64,000 nucleotides of DNA. It comes from Motilibacter deserti (GTDB lineage Bacteria; Actinomycetota; Actinomycetes; Motilibacterales; Motilibacteraceae). This document shows positions 48,582 to 57,395 of the stretch, piece by piece. The notes below the pieces were generated by a model. It made no database searches, had not been told where the DNA came from, and saw only the letters and a list, made by a program, of their open reading frames with translations. Numbering within the stretch: position 1 is the stretch's first letter; every line of letters starts with the position of its first letter. Both the position numbers and the translations under genes were made by a program. The DNA lies in the NCBI RefSeq assembly GCF_011250635.1, contig NZ_JAANNP010000002.1:256478-320477 (forward strand). Direction: 5' to 3'.

Positions 48582-49249
48582 GCCCCCACACGAGCCCCGG
48601 CACGAGCAACGGCATCGTCGGGGTGACCGGTTGCCCGCCGTACTCTGCCCGGCTGCGGGTGCTTCACGTGGTGGGCACGGCCGACCCCCAGCTGCGGGAG
48701 TTCGTCGACGCCGTCGCACGGCACCAGCAGGCGGGCGGCTGGGACGTCTCCGTCGCCTCGCCCACGCCCGCCGGGCCGGCGGACGGCTGGCACGAGTGGC
48801 CCGTCCTCGACACGCCGCGCGCGGTGCCCGCGGCTGTTGCGTCGCTGCGCCCGCTGCTGTCGGGCGTCGACCCCGAGGTCCTCGTCCTGCACGGCGCGGG
48901 GGCGGGGACCGCGGGAAGGCTGGCCGCCCGCGGTGACCGGCCCACGGTCTATGTGCCGCACCGGACCGGGTTCTTCGCCGGCGGCCGGCGGCTGCGGCCG
49001 GTCGACCGGCTGTGGGAGCGCAGGGCCTGCGGCTGGACGAGCGCGCTCGTCCTGCTGGACGCCGCACAGGCCATGGCCGCCACGGCAGCCGGGATGACAG
49101 CACCACAGTTCGTGCTTTCCGCTTCTGCCGAGACTGTCGACGGCAGCTACGCGGCGCTGGCGGCGATCGTCGCCCGCGCCCACGTCTTCGGCACGCCGGC
49201 GGTGACCTGGTCCCCGGAGGCGCGCGGCGGCACCGCGCCGCGCCCCTGA
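48578..49249 (+). CDS. Half-size GT4-like protein lacking the donor domain
   Basis: 223 aa. LRVLHVVGTADPQLREFVDA, GGWDVSVASPTPAG, LVLHGAGAGTAGRLAARGDR and VYVPHRTGFFAGG match the acceptor half of the GT4 protein coded at 42425 (compare RVLHVSQPV, GWDVHVASPV, LHLHSSKAGLAGRLA). The C-terminal Rossmann half with the nucleotide-sugar site is absent; the gene ends in a short Ala/Thr-rich tail. Likely inactive alone; it could assist another transferase or be a relic. ATG overlaps the upstream stop (ATGA). Confidence 0.65.
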   Translation: MSPHTSPGTSNGIVGVTGCPPYSARLRVLHVVGTADPQLREFVDAVARHQQAGGWDVSVASPTPAGPADGWHEWPVLDTPRAVPAAVASLRPLLSGVDPEVLVLHGAGAGTAGRLAARGDRPTVYVPHRTGFFAGGRRLRPVDRLWERRACGWTSALVLLDAAQAMAATAAGMTAPQFVLSASAETVDGSYAALAAIVARAHVFGTPAVTWSPEARGGTAPRP

Positions 49250-49254
49250 GGCCC

Positions 49255-50487
49255 TCAGCTGACCGAACGGGACTTCAGGTCTCGACGGACGCGGAAGGCG
49301 CGCCGGACCCACATCCGGGCGTACGACGCGTCCGTGTCGGAGGTCGCGGCGAGGAAGGGCCGGGACGGGACCGCCGCGCCGGCGAGGCACAGCGCCGCGG
49401 CCGGCAACGGCAGCCGCAGCACCTGGTACGCGCGGGCGCCCAGGCGCGACGGCACCGGCGAGAGCAGCGTCGCGAGCCGCGCCGCGTGCGGGATCTCCTG
49501 GGGCCGCGCGGACGACGACAGCGCGTCCAGCAGCGGGTGTGGCCGCACGGGCTCCGGCAGGGCGAGCAGGACGTTGCGCAGCCACCCGTCCAGCCGGGCC
49601 TCGCGAGCCCGGTCGACGACGGTCGCAGGGTCGGCGGCGCGGGCCAGCTGGGCGATGTCCCGCCAGATGAGCAGGTTCGCACCGGCGAGGTTGCGGTCAC
49701 TGACGAGGTGCAGTGCCGCGACGAGCAGGTTGTCCTCGGCGCCGAGGGCCGGGAGCACCTCCCCGTGGGACTCCACGGACCGGCTGCGCGCCATCAGCTT
49801 GTCCGGGGCCAGCCCGTCGGACCAGATCCACGGCGGCACCCGGTGGTGCAGGTCGACGTGCGTCCCGCCTTGCTTGTGCAGGTTGACGCCTTCGCGGCAC
49901 CTGCGGTCGAAGAAGGACCACGGCTGCTCGCTGTTGGCGGTGGGGACGAAGCCGGCGGCGTGCAGGTGCGTCAGCGCTCGCGTGTAGGCGTCCGCGGGTA
50001 GCAGCAGGTCGAGGTCGCTGTAGGGGCGCAGCTGCGGTGCCGGGTAGTGCGCGGCGATGCTCGGGCCCTTGGAGACGACGCAGTCGATGCCCACGCGCTG
50101 CAGCTCGCGGACGACGTGCGCCCCGTTGCGGCTCGCGAGGGTCGAGAAGGTCGACCACCCGAAGGCGCTCATCTCCAGCGCCTGGCGTACCTCAGGGGCG
50201 GTCGGGACACCGTGGGCGTCGAGGTAGCGCAGGAGCAGCGGGGACAGGCGTTGGGCGCCCAGCAACTCCGAGCGCGAGATCGGTGCAGCCGGCGGCGCGA
50301 GCTCGTGCAGCCCGTGCCAGAGCGCGGCTTCGGCCCAAGGGTCCATGGCAGGGAGCAACCCCCGGAGCCGTCGTCCGGCAGGGCCCTGCCACAGCCGGTT
50401 GAGCACAGCGAACTCCTCCCATCTGCCGGCCTCGCATCGCGGCCGCCAGACGGTCTTCACGATCGGTCTGGTGAGATCGGTCGGCAT
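49255..50487 (-). CDS. Nucleotidyltransferase-fold protein (NTP_transf_5 type)
   Basis: 410 aa. VSKGPSIAAHYPAPQLRPYSDLDLLLPAD shows the G...DxD pattern of the Pol-beta-like nucleotidyltransferase fold, then HVDLHHRVPP and a long helical part. Related proteins are common in capsule and lasso-peptide clusters but have no proven reaction. ATG at 50487 chosen because TAGGCT (50506-50501, minus) leaves only a short leader; the upstream ATG at 50544 lies before that -10. Tail-to-tail with the half GT gene. Confidence 0.7.
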   Translation of the reverse strand: MPTDLTRPIVKTVWRPRCEAGRWEEFAVLNRLWQGPAGRRLRGLLPAMDPWAEAALWHGLHELAPPAAPISRSELLGAQRLSPLLLRYLDAHGVPTAPEVRQALEMSAFGWSTFSTLASRNGAHVVRELQRVGIDCVVSKGPSIAAHYPAPQLRPYSDLDLLLPADAYTRALTHLHAAGFVPTANSEQPWSFFDRRCREGVNLHKQGGTHVDLHHRVPPWIWSDGLAPDKLMARSRSVESHGEVLPALGAEDNLLVAALHLVSDRNLAGANLLIWRDIAQLARAADPATVVDRAREARLDGWLRNVLLALPEPVRPHPLLDALSSSARPQEIPHAARLATLLSPVPSRLGARAYQVLRLPLPAAALCLAGAAVPSRPFLAATSDTDASYARMWVRRAFRVRRDLKSRSVS

Positions 50488-50560
50488 GACCGGCTGGCTC
50501 AGCCTAGGCCGAAGGGCACCCTTTCGCTCCCGAACGCCCCGCATGATCGTCCCACGACGC

Positions 50561-50605
50561 CGGACGGCCCGGCGGCCCGCGATGCGCGAGCCGCCGGGCC
50601 GTCCG
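50561..50605 (-). terminator. Terminator after the pectate-lyase-like gene
   Basis: Perfect 16-bp stem (CGGACGGCCCGGCGGC at 50561-50576 with 50590-50605) and a 13-base loop, 18 bases past the 3' end of the minus-strand gene. Confidence 0.75.
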
Positions 50606-50623
50606 CTTGTGCCGTGGTGTGCG

Positions 50624-52117
50624 TCACCAGGCCTGTCGGTGAGCGGCGAGGGAGGAGCCGTTCCACACGATGCCGTCCAGCGCGTAGTTGGCGCTCGGCA
50701 GGTTGACCCACACGGGCAGCCCGCCGCCGGTGATGGAGATGTTGCTGAAGCGCACCCGCCGCGGGGCGGGGTCGTAGTCCGAGTACGCGCCCACCTGGCG
50801 CGACGCGTCGGCGCGGGTGTCCTTGATCGCGATGTCGGAGATGGTGACGTCCTCGATCTGGTCCGGCTGGCCGGAGTGCACGAGGACCGCGCCCTGGTCG
50901 ACCACGGGGTTGACGTTGGACTTGACGAGCGTGCCGCCGGTGAACGTCACGCGCTTCGGGGCGAAGGTGTTCCAGGAGGAGACGCCCTCGGCCGCCACAT
51001 AGATCGCCGCCGCGTTGGAGCGCTCGGCGTAGACGTCGGTGTAGGTGATGTCCTCGCCGCCGACGACCGCGAACGCGCGGCCCCACGTGTTGCCGTAGAA
51101 GCGCGGGGAGACGACGGAGATGTTGCGGCAGGGCGCGCCGTCGTTGCGGTAGCTCACGACGGCCACACCGTCGTCGCCGGTGTTGCGCACGGTCGGCCGC
51201 ACGACGGTGCCGTCACTGCTGGCCCCGGTCACGTGGATGCCGTCGGACAGCGTGTTCTGCACGACCGCGTCCTCGATGCGGAACTTCCGCGAGCCGACGA
51301 CGTAGATGCCGGCGGACGCGGACCCGTTCACGGTCACCTTGCGCAGGACCGTGCCGGTGTTGCTCCAGACGGTGAGGCCCATCTGGTCGATCTCGGCCTT
51401 GCGCTCGCGGGCGTTCTTCGTGACGAAGCTCAGGCCTTCGACCGTGACGTTGTCCGCCTCGATCACGACGTCGGACTTCATCGGGTCGGGGGCGAGCAGC
51501 GTCGCCGAGCCGGACAGCGTCACGCCCGGCTTCAGGATCTTGATGATGTCGCGGTGGACGAACGTGCGCCCGGCCGGGAAGCGCAGGACGTCGCCGGGGG
51601 AGAGCGCGTCGAGCGCGCGCCGGATGGCGGAGGTGTCGTCCGTCACGCCGTCGCCCTTGGCGCCGTACGCCGTGACGTCCTTGACGTTGGTGGCGATGGC
51701 GGGGGCTGCTTCCGGCGCAATGGTCCCGGGGGTCACGGTGATGCCGAGCCGGTACGTGGCCGAGCAGCCGTCGCCGGTCACCTGCACCGGGAACGGGCTG
51801 GTCGCGGCGGCCCCCGAGATCTGGGCGCCATTGCCGCCGGTGACGGCGGCACCGGTGCCGATCTTCACCTTGACGGTGGGGCAGTTGCCACTGAGGAAGA
51901 GGCTGACGGCCACCTTGCCGGCCGGCAGGGCGACGCTGGAGGTGACGCTGGGGCTCGACGGCGACACTGCGCCGAAGGCCATGGTGCTCACGGACACCGC
52001 TGCCGTCCGGACTGACTTCTGCAGGGTGGCGGACGCGCGACGGTCGGCGGCGTCGGCGGGGGCGGCTGTCAGCACGAGGGCAGCCGCCGTCAGGGGGAGG
52101 ACGGTACGGATGGACAT
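50624..52117 (-). CDS. Secreted pectate-lyase-3-like beta-helix protein
   Basis: 497 aa. Signal peptide SIRTVLPLTAAALVLTAAPA, a beta-sandwich-like segment (about 30-145), then VTAYGAKGDGVTDDTSAIRR, the entry signature of the Pectate_lyase_3 and GH28-type right-handed helix, and many rungs (GIYVVGSRKFRIEDAVVQNT, RNTGDDGVAVVSYRND). Would act on a polysaccharide outside the cell, perhaps trimming or releasing the cluster's own polymer. ATG at 52117 gives the clean signal peptide. Confidence 0.82.
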   Translation of the reverse strand: MSIRTVLPLTAAALVLTAAPADAADRRASATLQKSVRTAAVSVSTMAFGAVSPSSPSVTSSVALPAGKVAVSLFLSGNCPTVKVKIGTGAAVTGGNGAQISGAAATSPFPVQVTGDGCSATYRLGITVTPGTIAPEAAPAIATNVKDVTAYGAKGDGVTDDTSAIRRALDALSPGDVLRFPAGRTFVHRDIIKILKPGVTLSGSATLLAPDPMKSDVVIEADNVTVEGLSFVTKNARERKAEIDQMGLTVWSNTGTVLRKVTVNGSASAGIYVVGSRKFRIEDAVVQNTLSDGIHVTGASSDGTVVRPTVRNTGDDGVAVVSYRNDGAPCRNISVVSPRFYGNTWGRAFAVVGGEDITYTDVYAERSNAAAIYVAAEGVSSWNTFAPKRVTFTGGTLVKSNVNPVVDQGAVLVHSGQPDQIEDVTISDIAIKDTRADASRQVGAYSDYDPAPRRVRFSNISITGGGLPVWVNLPSANYALDGIVWNGSSLAAHRQAW

Positions 52118-52454
52118 GGCAATGTGTTCGTCTCGGCAGAATGCCAACTTTAGGGTTGGCGGCGGACATGGCAGGGCGCCGTCACTGCACTTCCCGCTGA
52201 ATAGGCCAGAAGGGTGAACAGGCTTGCCCGAGCCTCCCCCGAGGCAACGCACGGCAGCATCGATGACGCGCCAGCCGGAACCGGGTCTGGTGCGCCCGAT
52301 CGGGCGCGCAGGCAGTCTGCCACAGTGGTGATCGCGTTTCGGTGGTCTTCGGAAGATTCGCGTGGCCTATCGCGGCGGCGCGCGGACTGTTAACGCGAGA
52401 TGACGTCCCGGCGGTGGCGTGACCGCGTCGGCCGGCATGGGCGAGGATGGCCGC
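52118..52454. promoter_or_regulatory. Divergent promoter region
   Basis: 337 bases between the pectate-lyase-like gene (minus) and the transferase at 52455 (plus). TAAAGT (52152-52147, minus) is a -10 candidate for the left gene. GTTAACG at 52389-52395 stands before the right gene. Nothing else is recognised. Confidence 0.4.
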
Positions 52455-53498
52455 GTGCGGATGCCGTCTCGTGGGGAGCCACTCGAAGGAAGCGTCGTCA
52501 GCCGGGTCTCCGGCGCGGTGGAGCACCGGGTGCTCCGGGCGCTGCCGCACGGCAGATCGGCTGCAGGGACGGGGCTTCCGTCGTCGCTCGGGGTGGTGCT
52601 CGTCGGGTGGGACGAGGAACGCACCGCGCGCTGCGTACGCATCCTGGACCGCTGGCTGGGCACCGCAGCCCGCGGCAGGCCGGTGGCGGCGGTGCTCGTG
52701 GACAACAGCGGTGCACTGTCGGAGCGGACGCGCGTCGCGTTCCCCGGGCCGTCGCTTCGGGGCAGCAACGACAACGGCGAGTTCTCCGGGTTCGACGAGG
52801 GAATTGCCTTTTTGCGGCAGTGCGGCAATGTCGCGGACGCGTGGCTGCTGCTCAATGACAGATTTGCCAGCTACGACGATTCCTACTTCCAACGTTTCGC
52901 CGCCGGGGCGGTCGACCTCGCCGTCCGGCATTCGTTGGCGGTCGGTCGGCTGGAGCCCTTCCCGCGCCCGGTGCGGCTCGCGGGCCAGCTGCGCGACTGG
53001 TACATCCGGACCACATTCGTGCTCCTTCCCGACGTCCTGCTGCAGGCCGTGGGCGGAAGCGTCAGCCTCGTCTCGGCCACCGAATGGGAAGGCATGGTCG
53101 GCTCGGCGCTGCCCGGCCCCGGGCAGCGCCCGCACATCACCGGCGTCGACCCCGAGTGGACCGCGCAGGTGTTCGACTACCTGACCGACCTCAGCACCGA
53201 CCCGGCCCACCGCTGGTACCGCGCGGCTGCGCCGACCGCGGCCAACTGGCCGGAGCTGCGGGCCAAGATGCGCAGCATCTACCTCGAGCACCTGCTGTCC
53301 GCGCGGCTGTCCGCGGCCGGGGCGGACCTGACCGAGCTCCTGCTCGCCTCGTTCGCCGCGTCGGCCGGGCCGGGCCGGGTGCAGGACGAGATACTGGCGA
53401 TGCGCTCGTCGGCGCCGTCGGCTGCCGCCGTTCGCCGGAGCGGGAGCGTCAGGTTGCGTACGCTCGCCCGAGTGCTCGGGGCCGGGCTGCGCCGCTGA
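52455..53498 (+). CDS. Glycosyltransferase-like protein of the polysaccharide cluster
   Basis: 347 aa from the GTG at 52455, which has GAGGAT seven bases upstream; GTG 52419 and ATG 52437 are in-frame alternatives. LGVVLVGWDEERTARCVRIL, VLVDNSGALS and LRGSNDNGEFSGFDEG followed by WLLLNDRFAS resemble the nucleotide-binding core of GT-A (family-2-like) transferases, with NDR at the place of the metal motif. The C-terminal half is helical. No family could be named with certainty. Confidence 0.55.
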   Translation: MRMPSRGEPLEGSVVSRVSGAVEHRVLRALPHGRSAAGTGLPSSLGVVLVGWDEERTARCVRILDRWLGTAARGRPVAAVLVDNSGALSERTRVAFPGPSLRGSNDNGEFSGFDEGIAFLRQCGNVADAWLLLNDRFASYDDSYFQRFAAGAVDLAVRHSLAVGRLEPFPRPVRLAGQLRDWYIRTTFVLLPDVLLQAVGGSVSLVSATEWEGMVGSALPGPGQRPHITGVDPEWTAQVFDYLTDLSTDPAHRWYRAAAPTAANWPELRAKMRSIYLEHLLSARLSAAGADLTELLLASFAASAGPGRVQDEILAMRSSAPSAAAVRRSGSVRLRTLARVLGAGLRR

Positions 53499-53556
53499 GC
53501 CCGACGGCGCGCAACGACTGTCGGCGTCGGGATCCGGATGCGAGGAAAGAGGCTCA

Positions 53557-54765
53557 GTGCTGACAGGCAAGCCTGCGAGTGAGCGGCCGCTCCGCATCCT
53601 GGTGACGCTTCCCGACGTCGCCTGGCCGCTGGACGGCGGCAAGCGGCTGCGGTGCGCCGGCGTCCTGCGCGCCCTCTCGCGTCTAGGGGAGGTGGACGTC
53701 GCCCTGCTGTTCTCCAGCTCGTCGGCGCAGGCCCCGCCGGTCCCGCCCGACGTCGTCGTCCGCCGCTGGCTGCGGGCGAGCCCGCCCACGCTGCCGCGGC
53801 CGCGCGCGGTGCTGGCGTCCGTCTCCCGGCGGGTGCCGGTGCACGTGGGCGCACAGCGCTGGGACGTGGTCGGGCAGCAGCTCTCGCCGTGGCTGACCGA
53901 GGAGTACGACCTCGCGTGGTACGGCGGGCTCGACCACGCGTGGGCGCTCAAGGGGCACGTCCGCGCCCGTCGCCACGTCGTCGACTGCGACGACGTCGAG
54001 ACCGAGAAGTGGAAGGCCTACCTCGCCGCCCGCGGCGGCAGCGGGTCGTCGATCGAGCGGTTGCAGCGGCGCATCGAGCTGCCGTGGTGGCAGCGGATCC
54101 AGGACGACGTGCTGCGGTGGTCGGACGCGGTCATCGTGTGCAGCTCGCTGGACCGGGCCCGGCTCGGGAACGACCGCAAGGTCCACGTCGTCCCCAACAC
54201 CTACCCGCGGCCCACGGCCGTCCGCAGGGCGCCGTCCGGGCCGCCGCGAATGACGATGATCGCGAACTACCAGACCGACCAGAACGTCGACGCCGCCGAG
54301 TACGCCGTGCGTGAGGTGCTGCCGGAGCTGCGCCGGCGGATGCCGGACGCGCGGCTGCGGCTTGTCGGGCGGGACGCGCAGACCATCGAGCACCTGCGCG
54401 GTGCGCCGGGGCTCGACCTCGTCGGACCGGTCGACGACGTCGCCACCGAGCTCGCGCGGGCGACGGTGGCCGTGGTGCCGATGCGCTTCGGGGGAGGCAC
54501 CCGGCTGAAGATCCTCGAGGCCTTCGCCCACCGCGTCCCCGTGGTGTCCACCAGCCTGGGCTGCGAGGGGCTCGGCGCGCGTGACGGTGAGCATCTGCTC
54601 ATCCGCGACGACGCCGCCACGTTCGCAGTCGCCTGCCACGACCTCTGCACGGATGAGCAGCGGGCGGCCGGGCTGGTGGCCCGGGGCGAGCAGTTGTACG
54701 AAGCCGGCTTCACCCCCGACGCAGCCGTCGCGGCGGTGCGCGAAGCCGTGGCCCCGCTGCTGTGA
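53557..54765 (+). CDS. Family-4 glycosyltransferase
   Basis: 402 aa GT-B enzyme. ILVTLPDVAWPLDGGKRLRC is the sugar-transferase entry loop, VVDCDDVETEKWKAYLA follows, and the donor half has MIANYQTDQNVDAAEYAV and VPMRFGGGTRLKILEAFAHR. The GGGTRLKILEA form is typical of GT4 enzymes from exopolysaccharide clusters. GTG with AGGAAAGAGG about five bases upstream, 58 bases after the preceding gene. Confidence 0.88.
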   Translation: MLTGKPASERPLRILVTLPDVAWPLDGGKRLRCAGVLRALSRLGEVDVALLFSSSSAQAPPVPPDVVVRRWLRASPPTLPRPRAVLASVSRRVPVHVGAQRWDVVGQQLSPWLTEEYDLAWYGGLDHAWALKGHVRARRHVVDCDDVETEKWKAYLAARGGSGSSIERLQRRIELPWWQRIQDDVLRWSDAVIVCSSLDRARLGNDRKVHVVPNTYPRPTAVRRAPSGPPRMTMIANYQTDQNVDAAEYAVREVLPELRRRMPDARLRLVGRDAQTIEHLRGAPGLDLVGPVDDVATELARATVAVVPMRFGGGTRLKILEAFAHRVPVVSTSLGCEGLGARDGEHLLIRDDAATFAVACHDLCTDEQRAAGLVARGEQLYEAGFTPDAAVAAVREAVAPLL

Positions 54766-54885
54766 GCGGGCGGAGCGGCTGCGGGCCCACCGGCGGGACC
54801 TGTGCCGTTAACGTTCGCTACATCCGGCGTCGGTAGCGTCCGCCCGGATGTGCCGCCCGACGCCGGCCGGATCAGGAGGAGATCG

Positions 54886-55611
54886 ATGACGTTCGTCTAC
54901 GGCGTCTGCGCCGGACCGAGCGACAAGTTGGAGCGGCTGGCCCTGCCGGGCATCCGGCGGGCCGCCCCCGACGGCGCCGTCCTCGTCCGTCGGGGACAGC
55001 GCTCGATCCACGTCGCCTACAACTCGATCCTGGACGAGGCCGCCCGCGTGCCCGGCCTGGAGGGGCTCGTCCTCCTGCACGACGACACGGTCATCGAGGA
55101 CGAGGAGCTCGAGCGCAAGCTGCGCGCCGCCCTGTCCGTCCCCGGCGTGGCGGTGGTCGGGGTCATCGGCGGCCGGAACCACCCGGAGATGAACTGGTGG
55201 GAGGGGGAGCGGTTCGGCTACGTCCGTGACAACCAGCACGGCGTGCTCGACCACGGGCGCGGCCTGCACGACGTCGACACCGTTGACGGCCTGCTGCTCG
55301 TGCTGTCTGCCGAGGCGGTGCACTCGCTCCGGTTCGACGAGCAGCGCTACCTCGGCTTCCACGGCTACGACGCAGACATCTGCGCGCAGGCGCGCGCACG
55401 CGGCTGGCGGGTCGTCGTCACGGACCTCGACGTCTTCCACAGCAACAACGTCGCCTCGCCGTTCGGGGACGGGCTGAACCTGGAGATCAGCTCGATCACC
55501 TACCGGCTGAAGTGGCGCCGGCCGGGCGTGCTCCAGCAGCTACGCGCGCGGGCGTGGCGGCGGATGCTGCGCGCCCAGCGGTGGCGACGCGCCCGGGCCG
55601 CCTCGGTCTAG
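54886..55611 (+). CDS. Family-2-like glycosyltransferase (Glyco_tranf_2_5 type)
   Basis: 241 aa. VYGVCAGPSDKLERLALPGI, HVAYNSILDEAARVPGLEGL and LVLLHDDTVIEDEELERKL with the HDD metal motif, then VDTVDGLLLVLSAEAVHSL and FHGYDADICAQARARGW. This fits a small GT-A transferase group common in capsule clusters. ATG with AGGAGGA five bases upstream. GTTAACGTTC occurs at 54807-54816 in the gap before it. Confidence 0.82.
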   Translation: MTFVYGVCAGPSDKLERLALPGIRRAAPDGAVLVRRGQRSIHVAYNSILDEAARVPGLEGLVLLHDDTVIEDEELERKLRAALSVPGVAVVGVIGGRNHPEMNWWEGERFGYVRDNQHGVLDHGRGLHDVDTVDGLLLVLSAEAVHSLRFDEQRYLGFHGYDADICAQARARGWRVVVTDLDVFHSNNVASPFGDGLNLEISSITYRLKWRRPGVLQQLRARAWRRMLRAQRWRRARAASV

Positions 55612-55627
55612 CGCCGCGGCTACGCGG

Positions 55628-57241
55628 CTACGCGGCCGCGCGCCCCCGGCTGCGCACCATCGCGAGCGCGGTCCGCGGGCCCACGGCGAGCAGGGCGTAC
55701 ACGACGAACGCCGGGGCGGCAGCGACCCCGCAGACGACCAGCCCGAGCGGCCCTGTCGGCGTCACCGGGCGGACTGCAAGCTCCAGGGCGAGGCCGGTGA
55801 GCGCGGCGGCGAGCGCGGGCAGGACCGGGATGTCGCGCAGGAAGCTGCGCACGGGGTGGTCGAGATTGCGGCGGACGATGCGCAACAGGTAGAGGCTGCT
55901 GAGGGCCTGTCCGACCGCGGTCGCCGTGACGACGCCGACGACACCGGCCGGCACGACCAGCGCGAGCGTCAGCAGGACGTTCAGCGTGACGGAGATGACC
56001 GCATAGCGCACCTCCAGCTCCGGCCGGCCGATGATGCCGAGCCACAGCGTGGTGACGCCGGTCCAGAGGTTCACCCCGTGCCCGGCGACGACGATCGTCG
56101 CGACGACGGCGGAGGTCTGGTAGCCCTCGCCGAGCCAGGCGCTGACGCCGAAGTAGACCGCGACCAGGGCGACGACGCTCCAGCCCGTGGAGCCGATGAC
56201 CCACAGCCGCTGCAGCCGCCGGAAGTCCTCGTGCGACTCGACCTCGCCCTTCTCCCCGTACGCCTGGCCGAGCAGCGTCGCGATGGGCACCAGCGCGTTG
56301 ACGGGCACGTAGCGCAGCTGGTTGCCGAAGTTCGCGCCGGCGCTGAGCAGGCCTACGTGCCGCACCGAGAGGAAGGCCGCGGTGATGAGCGCGTCGGCCT
56401 GGGTGTTGATGATGCCGATCAGGCCGACGACCTGGACACGTGAGGCGTACTTCAGGTAGTCCCAGAGCTCGGACCGGGGGAGCAGGGCGACGCCGCTGCG
56501 GCTGAGGCTGCGCATCGCGCCCGGGACGAGCAGCAGGGTGCTGAGCGCGTTCTGGGCGACCAGCCCGCAGACCAGGCCGCGCAGCCCGAAGCCGGCGGTG
56601 ATGGTGACGACGGCTCCGCAGGCGTACGCGACGTACCCCGCGACGTTGGCGAGGCTCGGCGTCGCGAACCGGCCGTGGGAGGTGAGGACCGCCGAGAACA
56701 GCTGGCGCAGGAGGCCGAACACCACGACGAGCGACATCATCCGCGCGACGAACGCGCCCTCGTCGTGCAGCTCGGCGGGCACGTCGAGCAGCTCCAGGAG
56801 CTGCGGCCCGAGGAGCAGCAGCGCGAGGAAGAGGACGCTGCCGACGGACACGAGCAGCACGAACAGGCTCGTGAACAGCCGCGTCGTGGCGTCGCTGTCG
56901 TCACGGCCGGCGTAGATGGAGAAGTAGCGCTGCGCAGACGGCGCGATGCCGCCGTCGAAGGACGCGAGCAGCATCGTGACCGACAGCAGGAGCGCCCACA
57001 GCCCGAAGCGCTCGACGCCGAGGTCGTGGATGACGTACGGCGTGAGCACGATGTTGACCACGACGGGCAGCAGCTGCCCGAGCGCGTTCCACGACCCGCC
57101 TCGCGCGACGATGCCCAGCAGTGGTCGCCGCGGCGGCGCCAGCGCCGGCTCCACCGTCTCGGCGGCCGCGGTGTCCTCCGCTGTCGCCGTGCCGTCCCGC
57201 GTGGCCGGGTCGTCGGGGAGCGCGTTCCGGGAGGCCGACAC
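55628..57241 (-). CDS. Polysaccharide flippase (Wzx/MATE-like)
   Basis: 537 aa, 12-14 membrane helices with N-terminal GSWNALGQLLPVVVNIVLTP and YGEKGEVESHEDFRRLQRLW in a central loop, the pattern of oligosaccharide flippases that turn lipid-linked units to the outer face. A 45-residue acidic, probably disordered head precedes the first helix. GTG with AGGAG five bases upstream; a hairpin sits in its short leader. It is opposite in strand to the transferases, so it has its own promoter. Confidence 0.88.
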   Translation of the reverse strand: MSASRNALPDDPATRDGTATAEDTAAAETVEPALAPPRRPLLGIVARGGSWNALGQLLPVVVNIVLTPYVIHDLGVERFGLWALLLSVTMLLASFDGGIAPSAQRYFSIYAGRDDSDATTRLFTSLFVLLVSVGSVLFLALLLLGPQLLELLDVPAELHDEGAFVARMMSLVVVFGLLRQLFSAVLTSHGRFATPSLANVAGYVAYACGAVVTITAGFGLRGLVCGLVAQNALSTLLLVPGAMRSLSRSGVALLPRSELWDYLKYASRVQVVGLIGIINTQADALITAAFLSVRHVGLLSAGANFGNQLRYVPVNALVPIATLLGQAYGEKGEVESHEDFRRLQRLWVIGSTGWSVVALVAVYFGVSAWLGEGYQTSAVVATIVVAGHGVNLWTGVTTLWLGIIGRPELEVRYAVISVTLNVLLTLALVVPAGVVGVVTATAVGQALSSLYLLRIVRRNLDHPVRSFLRDIPVLPALAAALTGLALELAVRPVTPTGPLGLVVCGVAAAPAFVVYALLAVGPRTALAMVRSRGRAAA

Positions 57242-57263
57242 GTTGCTCCTGATCTCGGATGGC

Positions 57264-57286
57264 GCTGGGCTGACGAGCCCAGCTTA
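57264..57286 (-). promoter_or_regulatory. Flippase promoter with palindrome at the start site
   Basis: TAAGCT (57286-57281, minus) is a -10 candidate. GCTGGGCT and AGCCCAGC (57264-57271, 57276-57283) form an 8-bp inverted repeat around GACG, overlapping the -10 and expected start point. It could be an operator or a leader hairpin. Confidence 0.4.
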
Positions 57287-57395
57287 GGTACGCCGCACAC
57301 CGGCGGAGAACCGATCGTGATCTGCGTCATTGCCACCGGCGGCGAAGCGGTGGAAGATGCACCCGCCTCGACGGACGTCGGCAAGGAGGATCAGG

